From contig NZ_QGLL01000009.1 in assembly GCF_003202695.1 (NCBI RefSeq), positions 248,001-312,000 of the forward strand: DNA of 64,000 bases, written 5' to 3'. The DNA comes from Bifidobacterium asteroides. GTDB lineage: Bacteria; Actinomycetota; Actinomycetes; Actinomycetales; Bifidobacteriaceae. A program made the translations under genes and the position numbers. The notes beneath the pieces were generated by a model. It made no database searches, had not been told where the DNA came from, and saw only the letters and a program-made list of their open reading frames with translations. Positions 1-7,716 of this stretch are shown here, one piece after another (within the stretch, counting starts at the first letter, position 1; every line of letters begins with the position of its first letter).

Positions 1-2360
1 AGAGCCCAGGGATCCGTGTCATCGCTCATATCCGGCAAAGCCACTTTTTTAGGCTCATGATCCTTCCGACCAGCGGGTCCGTCGCTGCCCTCACCGGACT
101 GCCAGGCCTTTTGTGGCGCATGAGTTGATGGCATAGGGCGGGCCCACGGATCATCGTCCGGCAATACTGTAGAAGCGGTAGAGCCAAAGCCCGCAGCAGG
201 CAGCGATTCCGGGGATGACCGGACAGGCCCGCCGACCGGGTGGTGAGCATCGTCGGAGCTTCCGTCGTCTGGAGCTTCTCCAGGGGTGGACCTTCCGCCC
301 GATGCCGAAGTTCCAGTCTCACCATCATGACCAGCCGAGGCCGTCATCTCCCTAGGGGCATGCCCCTGCTCCGTGGCCGCATGAGGCATGACCGCCGCTC
401 CAAGATTCATAGTGGCCAAGCCAGCACGTGCCAGAGCCACCTCCTTCTTGACCTCTGCCCGACGCTGGGGAGACATCCTGTTAACGGACTCCACCGTCTC
501 ACCGTTGGCAGCCGTCCCTGACGGGGCGATCATGGTGGCCTGTCCGAACTCCTGGCGAGCGCGGACCATGACAATACGAGGCACCTTGGTCTCCCCGTCA
601 ACCGACTGCGCAGCCACGGCCATGGCGAAAGCATGCTGACTGAGCGGACGATCGAAGGTCATGGACAGCCGTTGGCGACCGGAGGGATCCGCTTTCATAG
701 CCACGGTAGGCACCCGGTCCCGCACCACATACTGGCGCACCTCATCCGGCAGGGCAGCCACCAAGGCATCCCAGCGCTTATCCAGTTCCGTGCCGGTCGG
801 CACCTCGGTTTCCTGCCCTTGCGCAACATTCTGCCGTGCAGTCCCAGTTGGCTCCGCAGACCGGGCGGATTCGGAAGGACTGGATGGCGTGGCCTGCCCC
901 CCTGGCTGTCGAGTCGGCGAGGAGGGGGCTTCCATGCGCTCGGGTTGGACAGGGCGGGAGCTGGAAGGAGCCGACTGCCCGTCGCTGGCTTGCAGGCCCT
1001 TAGCGGAGGGATCGGAACGAGAACCGGCTACGGGCTGCGGCCCTGCAAAGGAGGCGGGCGCTGCAGCAGACGACGAGCCTGCCCTGCCAGGCTGTTCGGG
1101 GCCATCAGCGCCATCGGCATGACTATACTGCGTCGTTCTGGACTGCCGGCCATTCTGCTGAGCCCTGTCGGCGCCAATGAACCCGCTGCGGGTTGGCGCA
1201 GAAGCCGACGCATCGACGGAAGCTGCCCCTGCGACCGGTGCCTGCTCCATAGGCTCGCAGCCGATTGCCAGCAGCCTGGCAGCCAGCAACTCCAAACGCA
1301 TCCTAGGCGAGGTGGCTCCGTTCATTCCCGCCAGTGCATCGTTGATGATATCGGCCATTCTGGTCAGGACCTGTAGATCCAAAGCATCCGCCTGCCGATG
1401 CAGGTTGGTCACCTGGTCGTCGTCGGCATCCCCGCTGAGCACGCTTTCAGCCCGATCCCCCGCCAGCTTGAGAACCAGAAGGTCGCGAACATGGGCCAGC
1501 AGATCCTCGACAAAGCGCTGGGACTCGAACCCGCCGACGACCACCTTTTGAATGGCACCGTAGAGTCCGGCTCCATCGTGGGCAATCAGTGCGTCCACAG
1601 CTTCACTGATCAGCGCTGCTGGGGTAAACCCCAGCAGCGCTACCGCCGCATTATAAGTGATGGTGTGCTCGTCAGCGCCTACCATGAGCTGGTCCAAGAC
1701 GGAAAGGGTGTCACGCACCGATCCGCCTCCGGCCCGCATGGCCAGCCTGAGCACACCGGACTCGGCCTTGATGCTCTCCTTTTCGCAAATGTCCTCAAGG
1801 TAGGGCCCCATGACTTCCTGAGGCACTAGGCGGAAGGGGTAGTGGTGGGTGCGGGAGCGGATAGTGCCGATCACTTTCTCCGGCTCTGTGGTAGCGAAGA
1901 TGAACATGACGTGTTCCGGCGGCTCCTCGACGATCTTCAGCAGGGCATTGAATCCTTGCTGGGTGACCATATGAGCCTCGTCCAAAATGAAGATCTTGTA
2001 GCGGTCACGCACAGGGGCGAAGCCTGCCCGCTCCCTGAGCTCCCTGGCATCGTCAACGCCATTGTGGCTGGCTGCGTCAATCTCCACCACATCAATGGAA
2101 CCGGGGCCTCCCGTGGCCAGATCCCTGCAGCTGTCGCATTCGCCGCAGGGATGGCTGGTCGGACCCTTGGCGCAGTTGACGCAACGAGCGAAAATCCTGG
2201 CACTGCTGGTCTTTCCGCATCCTCTGGGACCAGAGAAGAGATAGGCATGGGTCAGCCGGTTCTCATCCAGAGCTCGGGTAAGGGGCACCGTGACCTGCTT
2301 CTGACCGATGATGCCGTCAAAAGTGTCAGGCCGATACCGCCGATAGAGTGCTAGTGCCAT
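1..2360 (-). CDS. dnaX: DNA polymerase III subunit gamma/tau (3' end beyond window)
   Basis: Clamp-loader ATPase of the replicative polymerase. The frame is open from the ATG at 2360 to the window edge (about 786 codons), so the C-terminus is missing. The N-terminus begins MALALYRRYRP, the standard DnaX opening. The Walker A loop GPRGCGKTS lies at residues 44-52, and a four-cysteine zinc module (CVNCAKGP...CGECDSC) follows at about 60-78. The Walker B region reads FILDEAH and is followed by LLKIVEEPP and the sensor segment FIFATTEP. After residue 400 the sequence becomes low-complexity, rich in Ala, Pro, Ser and Gly, as in actinobacterial tau tails. It reaches a DDTDPWA stretch near the edge, which suggests the true end is close. 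It is read in the same direction as the tad genes that precede it. I saw no frameshift site for a separate gamma product. Confidence 0.95.
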   Translation of the reverse strand, partial: MALALYRRYRPDTFDGIIGQKQVTVPLTRALDENRLTHAYLFSGPRGCGKTSSARIFARCVNCAKGPTSHPCGECDSCRDLATGGPGSIDVVEIDAASHNGVDDARELRERAGFAPVRDRYKIFILDEAHMVTQQGFNALLKIVEEPPEHVMFIFATTEPEKVIGTIRSRTHHYPFRLVPQEVMGPYLEDICEKESIKAESGVLRLAMRAGGGSVRDTLSVLDQLMVGADEHTITYNAAVALLGFTPAALISEAVDALIAHDGAGLYGAIQKVVVGGFESQRFVEDLLAHVRDLLVLKLAGDRAESVLSGDADDDQVTNLHRQADALDLQVLTRMADIINDALAGMNGATSPRMRLELLAARLLAIGCEPMEQAPVAGAASVDASASAPTRSGFIGADRAQQNGRQSRTTQYSHADGADGPEQPGRAGSSSAAAPASFAGPQPVAGSRSDPSAKGLQASDGQSAPSSSRPVQPERMEAPSSPTRQPGGQATPSSPSESARSAEPTGTARQNVAQGQETEVPTGTELDKRWDALVAALPDEVRQYVVRDRVPTVAMKADPSGRQRLSMTFDRPLSQHAFAMAVAAQSVDGETKVPRIVMVRARQEFGQATMIAPSGTAANGETVESVNRMSPQRRAEVKKEVALARAGLATMNLGAAVMPHAATEQGHAPREMTASAGHDGETGTSASGGRSTPGEAPDDGSSDDAHHPVGGPVRSSPESLPAAGFGSTASTVLPDDDPWARPMPSTHAPQKAWQSGEGSDGPAGRKDHEPKKVALPDMSDDTDPWA

Positions 2361-2431
2361 GGTTCAAGGCTATCCATTTCTTTAGACACGTTCGCTTTCC
2401 TTCCCAAGGCTTCCCAACCCGCTTCCTTCGC

Positions 2432-2827
2432 TCATCCACAAGGTTCGGGGCCTGCCCGGGCAGACTGGACCAGGCGGGGCATCATAGGGATCCCGGTCTC
2501 TACCCCCACCGAGACCTTCACATCGCCTCCATCCACCTGACAGTCAGTCAGGACCCCACGATTGAGACGAGCGACCCGGGAAGCCAGAGCACAGGGCTGC
2601 GTCTGTCCTTCGTCCAGGGCGGAAGCTGCAGCCAGCGCCGAGACGTCGGCACCGGTACGCGCACGTGTCCGGCAGATCATGAGATTGCCCAGCAGTACCG
2701 CCAAACCCAGCCCTAGGCCGACCAGAACCATCAGCATGATGCCCAGAACCGTGCCGGAGCCCGGATCAGAACCCCCTACCCATGAACCGGTACGTTCGAC
2801 GCGCGTCCTTCTGACATGTCCAGGCAT
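2432..2827 (-). CDS. tadF: TadF-like pilus-locus protein (TadE-like family)
   Basis: Small bitopic membrane protein of 131 residues, last gene of the tad pilus cluster. A single hydrophobic segment at about residues 27-50 (TVLGIMLMVLVGLGLGLAVL) follows a short basic N-terminus. The rest is predicted to be extracytoplasmic and holds cysteines (C52, C78, C96) that could pair. The type is the TadE-like protein found beside tad ATPases in Actinobacteria. An SD GGAGG stands 8 nt before the ATG. It lies 3 nt downstream of tadE and 71 nt upstream of dnaX, so the tad operon may read into dnaX. It lacks the Glu at +5 of a pilin cleavage motif, so it is a weaker pseudopilin match than its neighbours. 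The name rests mainly on position. Confidence 0.75.
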   Translation of the reverse strand: MPGHVRRTRVERTGSWVGGSDPGSGTVLGIMLMVLVGLGLGLAVLLGNLMICRTRARTGADVSALAAASALDEGQTQPCALASRVARLNRGVLTDCQVDGGDVKVSVGVETGIPMMPRLVQSARAGPEPCG

Positions 2828-2830
2828 GAC

Positions 2831-3208
2831 TCATTCCTCCAATATGGCCACGGCATCGCCATGGACCTGTGCAGGCAGCACGCCCATTGGGCCGGAAACC
2901 ACTGGACATGACACTCTAACTGCCGTCTGCCCAGCTGACGAGCTCAGCCGCACCTGGGCATGCGGCCCGGCCATCCGGCTCACCAGCTCTCGGGAATCGC
3001 CCTTGCCCTGGGTGACGATCAGGTCCCTGGCAGCTGCGTTGGCCGCATCCTGACAGACCATGCCGATCCTGATCGTCTGAGTCAGCGTCAGCAGTAAAAG
3101 AGCGAGGACCATAACAGCGGGAAGAACGATGGCGAACTCGGCCGTTACTGTGCCGTTATCGGATCGCCACCGTCGTCTCCGCTCGGCCCCTCTTTCAGCC
3201 GACGGCAC
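2831..3208 (-). CDS. tadE: TadE-like pseudopilin
   Basis: Minor pseudopilin-like protein of the Tad (type IVb) pilus, 125 residues. The basic N-terminus RGAERRRRWRSDNG is followed by TVTAEFAIVLPAVMVLAL. This is the TadE arrangement: Gly, then Glu at +5 and Phe at +6, leading into one hydrophobic helix that TadV-type peptidases cleave and insert. The C-terminal part is a short soluble domain with two cysteines. Translation starts at a GTG at 3208, which overlaps the end of flp by 14 nt and indicates translational coupling. The gene sits in the order flp-tadE-tadF known from bifidobacterial tad loci. Confidence 0.82.
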   Translation of the reverse strand: MPSAERGAERRRRWRSDNGTVTAEFAIVLPAVMVLALLLLTLTQTIRIGMVCQDAANAAARDLIVTQGKGDSRELVSRMAGPHAQVRLSSSAGQTAVRVSCPVVSGPMGVLPAQVHGDAVAILEE

Positions 3209-3575
3209 TGAGCGCCTTCTTCACTAAGCCCATCAGCAAAGTGCGCGTAGAGGAGGATTTGACAATGGCCAGCAGCACTCCGGCCAGCGTGGCGGCAACC
3301 ACCATGATCACAGCGTATTCAGCAGTGATGGCCCCCGATTCAGGCCTTGCCAGTACTACGCTCAGCCGTGCATGCAAGGCACGCACTCCAGAGTCCACAG
3401 CCCGGCTGATGCGAACGTACAAAGCCGCCATGAAACGATTGGAACGTTGCCGCATTCTTTGAAGCCACCGGAATCCGGCATCTGCGGCAGGCCATGTCGC
3501 AGTCGGCACCAATTGGCCTCCTGCCTGTCTGGTCTGCAGATGGAAGACTGTAGCAATCTCCTGTGTATGTGTCAT
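3195..3575 (-). CDS. flp: Flp-type major pilin precursor with long leader
   Basis: Structural subunit of the Tad pilus. The start is the ATG at 3575, preceded by AAAGGTGAG at 5 nt; a longer reading frame exists upstream but has no comparable ribosome site. The 126-residue product has the cleavage motif G81-AITAEYAV with Glu at +5 and Tyr at +6, the Flp signature, followed by a hydrophobic helix. The mature part would be only 45 residues, typical of Flp. The 81-residue leader is far longer than the usual leader of some 10-30 residues and carries many Arg and aromatic residues. Internal ATGs at leader residues 41 and 49 could give shorter leaders, but neither has a good SD. No prepilin peptidase gene is in the window. 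DUF4244 is an alternative family label. Confidence 0.8.
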   Translation of the reverse strand: MTHTQEIATVFHLQTRQAGGQLVPTATWPAADAGFRWLQRMRQRSNRFMAALYVRISRAVDSGVRALHARLSVVLARPESGAITAEYAVIMVVAATLAGVLLAIVKSSSTRTLLMGLVKKALSAVG

Positions 3576-3760
3576 CGTTCTCACCTTTGTCTTTCCTTGT
3601 TTCCCCACCCCAGCGGACGACTGTTCCTCAGGGAATCGGCATCCGGTACCTTTAACTGTGCTCGGTCCGGTCCATCTCTGCCGTCTTGTCAGATACATGT
3701 GGTCGAGCGGACCTGCATCGGCAACCTGTGGACAACTGAACCCACCAGAGCTCCACACCC

Positions 3761-4303
3761 TCAGGACATCCCACCCACAAAGGCCGCAATGCAGGGAATG
3801 ACTCCGATCAGCACGAAAGCGGGCAGAATACACAGCCCGGTCGGCACCAGCAACCTGACAGTGACCGTCGCCGTAGCCCGTGCCAGTACGCTGCGAACAT
3901 GGTGATCCAGCCGGCGCATAGTCGTGTCGATACGCGTCAGGGGCGATGATCCCAAACGCCAGGACGGCTCCAGACAGTCAGCCAGAATCCGCATGGACCG
4001 CCCGTAATCAGGATCGCCGATCGCTCCCGACCAGGACAGAGCCCATCCGTTGCCACGTCCGAGCAGGTGAGCCACGCGAACCATTCGAAGCCCATAAGGA
4101 CCTGGCAGCAGCCCGCCAACCACACTCAGGGCCCTAGGCAGAGAGGCCCCCTGACGAACAGCGACCCTTAGCAAAGCCAATACCAGGCTCAAGGGCGGGG
4201 TGAAGACCTGCTCATCGGCTAATCGCTCACCCAAGCCGTCGAATTCCACGAGCAGGATGGCCAGCATGGTCGACACTGCGGCAATCAGCGGTTTCAGATC
4301 CAT
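3761..4303 (-). CDS. tadC: Tad pilus inner-membrane platform protein TadC
   Basis: Polytopic membrane protein of the type II secretion F family, which with TadB forms the platform on which the TadA ATPase drives Flp assembly. The chosen start is the ATG at 4303 (MDLKPLIAAV) with GGGAGG 6 nt upstream; the frame is open further upstream but without a convincing start. The product has 180 residues, with hydrophobic segments at the N-terminus (about 5-20) and at the C-terminus (LLVPTGLCILPAFVLIGVIP). The central region (LGSSPLTRIDTTMRRLDHHVRSVLARAT) resembles the cytoplasmic loop of F-domain proteins. It overlaps tadB by 10 nt. A gap of 185 nt separates it from flp. Confidence 0.8.
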   Translation of the reverse strand: MDLKPLIAAVSTMLAILLVEFDGLGERLADEQVFTPPLSLVLALLRVAVRQGASLPRALSVVGGLLPGPYGLRMVRVAHLLGRGNGWALSWSGAIGDPDYGRSMRILADCLEPSWRLGSSPLTRIDTTMRRLDHHVRSVLARATATVTVRLLVPTGLCILPAFVLIGVIPCIAAFVGGMS

Positions 4304-4956
4304 AGATCCTCCCTGCCCAGATCGTTCATCAGCAGGTGCATCCAAACCATGCCAAGAACATAGAAGGCCACTCCAAGGATCAGGCATATGGTTCCTGGAC
4401 CTGGGCGACAGAGGAAGGCCATCGGTCGTGCACCCATGAATTCTCCCATGATGATTGTCAACACTGGCAAGATCGACAGGAGGCGGATCGTGGCTTTGGG
4501 CACAGCGAAGGCTTTTTCCCGGGCCTCATCCAGAGCCACCCGCCGCGTCTGCATGGCCTCCACGGCCCGCAGCCCATCCGAGGCCCGGCAGCCCAGGATG
4601 GCGCTGAGCCCATAGCAGGCCATCAAAGCCTGGGCCATAATCAGCAGAGTCGCTCCTCGTTCCTTGGGTAAGCATCGACTCTCCAGCATGGCCATGACAC
4701 GTTCCCATGTGACCTCCCGAGTGGCGAACCGCCGCCCGGATGCCTCCTCGAAGGCCTCTACCAGTCCGCCCCCATTATCAACATAGGCAAGCAGGGAAGT
4801 GATCAGCCCCGCCAGGCCGAGCCGATCTGACCGTGCAGAGGATCTGACTGACATGACTTTCAGTCTTGTGGTCGCGACGCCGCTAGGCGGAAGCAGGGCC
4901 AGACCGGCAATAGTCGTCAACATCGCAGTCAGCCAGACCGCAGTCTCATCACCCAT
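4294..4956 (-). CDS. tadB: Tad pilus inner-membrane platform protein TadB
   Basis: Second F-domain platform protein, 220 residues. An N-terminal membrane helix (AVWLTAMLTTIAGLALL) precedes a soluble part containing the F-domain-like segment DNGGGLVEAFEEASGRRF. Two C-terminal helices follow (IRLLSILPVLTIIMGEFMG and GTICLILGVAFYVLGMVW). The start is ATG 4956 behind AAAGGAGG. The gene overlaps tadA upstream and tadC downstream by a few bases, so the three are very probably translated as one unit. The family is established for Tad and type II secretion systems; the role here is inferred from context. Confidence 0.82.
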   Translation of the reverse strand: MGDETAVWLTAMLTTIAGLALLPPSGVATTRLKVMSVRSSARSDRLGLAGLITSLLAYVDNGGGLVEAFEEASGRRFATREVTWERVMAMLESRCLPKERGATLLIMAQALMACYGLSAILGCRASDGLRAVEAMQTRRVALDEAREKAFAVPKATIRLLSILPVLTIIMGEFMGARPMAFLCRPGPGTICLILGVAFYVLGMVWMHLLMNDLGREDLWI

Positions 4957-6058
4957 GATCCTCCTTTGCCATAGTTGCGCGCGCCGGGACGCTGGTCACA
5001 ATGCCCCACCGCCTGGCGAACCCTGACCAAGCCGATCCATATGCAGCAGCCCCTCGGCCAGGCCAAGTGCAGACAGCCTCTCCAAGAAGCCGACCATCGG
5101 CAGCGGTTGTCAGTCGACCAATCTGGGCAATATGTCTATGACCTGCTGAACGTTCCAGATGGATAACAGCATCAAACGCCCCCTGTGCCAGAGCTGCCAG
5201 AGCCCTCGGCTGCAGCCCCGCCAGCAGCCCCAGAGTCGCTAGCCTGGAGGGAACGCGTTCCACATTGTCGGCATGCAAAGTCGCCATGCCTCCCCGATGA
5301 CCAGAGTTGAAGGCCCGCAGCAAATCCGCTATCTCCTCTCCCCGGCACTCGCCCAAGATAATCCGATCTGGCCGCATGCGCAGTGTGGCCTTGACCAAAT
5401 CGACCAGCCCAACGCCCCCTGCTCCTTCAACGTTCGACTCTCTGGCAGCCAGGGAAACCATATTCCTATGACCGGCAATACGACCTAGCTCGCGAACTTC
5501 CTCCACGACGATCAGCCGTTGCTCCTGCGGGCACATACTCAGCAGGGCCCGCAGCAGCGTGGTCTTGCCGGCACCCGTGCCTCCGGTCACCAGGATGCTG
5601 GCTCGGTTGATCACCAGCGCCCGAAGGATGAAGAGCCAGCTGGCGGGGCACAGCCCCGCAGCAGCTAGCTCATCCAGACCGGGCGGATGCCTGTTGGGCA
5701 ATCTGATGGAGATAGCAGCGCCCTCGGGAACAAGCGGGGCCAGTACGGCGTGAATTCGGATCCCCTCTCTGCTGGAAGCGTCGGCCATGGGACGAGCATC
5801 GTCCAGGCGACGTCCCAACTGAGCGCATAACTGCACAGCAAAGTCCCTTACAGCCTGAGGGCCTGTGAACCCAGGCCGGAGCAGGACCTCCTCCATGCCT
5901 GCGCCTCGATCGATCCAGACATCGCCCTGCCCGGTCACGGCGATGTCAGTCACCGCAGGATCGCTCACCAGTCCATCCAAGTACCCGAAAGTAGGAGGCT
6001 GAGCGGAATCGCCATCACAGAATGGACCTTCAACGCGTCCCCCATTCCCTGTGATCAT
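4949..6058 (-). CDS. tadA: Tad pilus assembly ATPase TadA (CpaF family)
   Basis: Hexameric secretion ATPase that powers Flp pilus extension at the cytoplasmic face, 369 residues. The N-terminal domain (YLDGLVSDPAVTDIAV) is typical of CpaF/VirB11 proteins. Walker A is GGTGAGKTT at about 159-167, the Asp-box region is IVVEEVRELG (about 183-192), Walker B is RIILGECRGEE (about 232-242) and the His box is GHRGGMATLHADN (about 253-265). All catalytic elements are present, so it should be active. Start and stop overlap both neighbours (ATGA with tadZ). This is the best-supported member of the cluster. Confidence 0.93.
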   Translation of the reverse strand: MITGNGGRVEGPFCDGDSAQPPTFGYLDGLVSDPAVTDIAVTGQGDVWIDRGAGMEEVLLRPGFTGPQAVRDFAVQLCAQLGRRLDDARPMADASSREGIRIHAVLAPLVPEGAAISIRLPNRHPPGLDELAAAGLCPASWLFILRALVINRASILVTGGTGAGKTTLLRALLSMCPQEQRLIVVEEVRELGRIAGHRNMVSLAARESNVEGAGGVGLVDLVKATLRMRPDRIILGECRGEEIADLLRAFNSGHRGGMATLHADNVERVPSRLATLGLLAGLQPRALAALAQGAFDAVIHLERSAGHRHIAQIGRLTTAADGRLLGEAVCTWPGRGAAAYGSAWSGFARRWGIVTSVPARATMAKEDHG

Positions 6059-7035
6059 CTGACAGTCCTGGACCGAATCGATTCGTGAGGCGAGATCTGA
6101 TCTCCTTCTCTTTCGCCGACAGTTATCATCCGCGCGATCCGCTCCACCAGGGGGTGAAGAGCACGGACGTATGCGCGCGGCACCCGCTCCAGACCACGCC
6201 CATCCAAGACGGATGCCGACAGGTTCGGCTGCGGCTTGAGAACCGCGTCCAGCGATCGACCCAGGAACTCCTCTGCCTCCTCCGGGTCGACGCCATGACT
6301 GACCCAGTGCTGGATGGGCATCATCCCAATCACAGCCATAGGGGGTCTGCAGGCGATCAATTGACTGTTCTGGTCTCGATCACCAGCACCTCTGCGGCTC
6401 TTCAGCGCATGGAGAAGTGCCTTCGCCCGTGCAAGCCCCAGCACGGTCATGTCCACCATCAACAGCGAAGGCATTCCTCTCAGCGAGCGCAGATTGCCGA
6501 GACCCCGGCCCCGACCGGCATCAATCAACAGCAAATCAGCAAATCCAGCCATTGCGCTGACTGCTGCATCCACGTCCCACCAGCCTTGTGGAGGGGCGCT
6601 CCAGGGATCGTTGCTGAGCACCGGGATGCCATCCCAGATCGGCAGTTCCTCATGGAGAGCTTGCGGATCCACTCGGCCCAAGGGAGCTCGAATTCGCCCC
6701 AGACGCATGCCAGGCGCCCCCTCAATACCGACAAGTACATCCATCCCTCCGCTATCCAGGTCCAGATCTGCCAAAGCGCATGACAGGCCCATGTCCTGAA
6801 GCTGTTTGGCCATCAGCGCGGTCATGGTTGTCAGCCCAAGCCCTCCCGAGGCCGAGAGAAAGACCAGTCCAGTCACGGCGGACTCATATTCGGATCCTGA
6901 ACCGCTACGCCCAATGCCCGTATCTTGGCCTGCAATCCGTTGATCGGACAGGGAAGATCGCCCGAGCCGATCGGCACCCTCATCCTGCAAGCAACCAGGT
7001 TCCGACGATCCCGACTGATCGAACTGTCGGACCAT
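6055..7035 (-). CDS. tadZ: TadZ/CpaE-like ATPase of the pilus locus
   Basis: Cytoplasmic MinD/ParA-like protein that places Tad machinery in the cell. A deviant Walker A, SASGGLGLTTMTALMA, is followed by ALADLDLDSGGMD and later by LLLIDAGRGRGLG. The frame is open up to a GTG/ATG region near 7257. I placed the start at ATG 7035 because a GGGAGGG ribosome site lies 8 nt upstream and because the upstream segment (rich in Trp, Cys and Gly) does not look coding; ATGs at 7122, 7161 and 7170 are alternatives. The actinobacterial version of this protein is described as the CpaE-like member of a helicase/secretion neighbourhood. It is the first gene of the tad operon, so the promoter should lie in 7036-7450. 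Confidence 0.75.
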   Translation of the reverse strand: MVRQFDQSGSSEPGCLQDEGADRLGRSSLSDQRIAGQDTGIGRSGSGSEYESAVTGLVFLSASGGLGLTTMTALMAKQLQDMGLSCALADLDLDSGGMDVLVGIEGAPGMRLGRIRAPLGRVDPQALHEELPIWDGIPVLSNDPWSAPPQGWWDVDAAVSAMAGFADLLLIDAGRGRGLGNLRSLRGMPSLLMVDMTVLGLARAKALLHALKSRRGAGDRDQNSQLIACRPPMAVIGMMPIQHWVSHGVDPEEAEEFLGRSLDAVLKPQPNLSASVLDGRGLERVPRAYVRALHPLVERIARMITVGEREGDQISPHESIRSRTVR

Positions 7036-7458
7036 ACCCGTCGCCCTCCCCGCTCGATGCTCCGGGAGCGACCCGACTGAATTAAAGGAGTGCGGAGTCC
7101 ATTCAGGCTTCCACCCTCTCATGCCAACTTTTATAATCTTCTGCGGTCTGCCTATGCTCATTCCGGTCATGGCTACCAGCACACCCGCCCCTTGGCGACA
7201 GCACCAGCCCCCGGCGCTGATGTGGTCGAATGACCTCATGTCTCCACATTGCTTCATCGCCTCTGTTCACGAATGAATAAATATCACAACACGCCTGAAA
7301 CTCCAGTATTTTCAGCTCCATGCCCGAGCGAAGGCCACAGATAATCACATAGAAACAACAGATTCCTTCAAACCTGGCGTACTTGACCTGTCGAAATGCA
7401 CGAAATCACACAAAAGATCAAACGGGCAGCCTTCTCCGCTCTAACGCGATGGGCATGC
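7036..7458. other. Divergent intergenic region between tadZ and ppk
   Basis: No convincing gene was found. The segment becomes AT-rich beyond about 7260, as expected for the promoters of the divergent tad and ppk transcription units. If tadZ starts further upstream than I placed it, 7036-7257 would be coding. Confidence 0.5.
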
Positions 7459-7486
7459 TTGCCATTGGTCTCAAAACCGGCATAAT
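7459..7486 (+). promoter_or_regulatory. Candidate sigma70-type promoter for ppk
   Basis: TTGCCA at 7459-7464 and CATAAT at 7481-7486 with a 16-nt spacer, in the AT-rich region before ppk. It would give a leader of about 225 nt. Read by eye only. Confidence 0.4.
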
Positions 7487-7626
7487 GACATATACAAGGA
7501 AGGTTCGAGAACACGGAAGCCCACAAAGTGTATGGCCACCAGGACCGATACGTTGAACGAGTGTATTAAGACTTGACCGTTGCAACGATGATGTTGTGCA
7601 GAGATTCCCACCGAATCGACCTTGCG

Positions 7627-7665
7627 GGAACGGCCTCCTGCGGGGGCCGTTCCTATTTATCCACA
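7627..7665 (+). promoter_or_regulatory. ppk leader hairpin and DnaA-box-like 9-mer
   Basis: A perfect inverted repeat GGAACGGCC / GGCCGTTCC (7627-7635 and 7645-7653) is followed by TATTTAT. It resembles a terminator or attenuator stem ahead of ppk, though the T-run is interrupted. It is immediately followed by TTATCCACA at 7657-7665, a perfect match to the DnaA-box consensus. Whether either element acts is inference. Confidence 0.4.
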
Positions 7666-7716
7666 GGCTTTATCGATAATTGCAGAGGACTGCATCTGCG
7701 AATAAAGTGCTATGGT

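Noticed and set aside
633-2354. Long rightward open frames over the dnaX region
   Set aside because: They are antisense to a fully supported dnaX frame, share its codon phase and give no family-like protein.
4949-5753. Rightward frames opposite tadA and tadB
   Set aside because: Antisense to genes with intact catalytic motifs; no ribosome sites.
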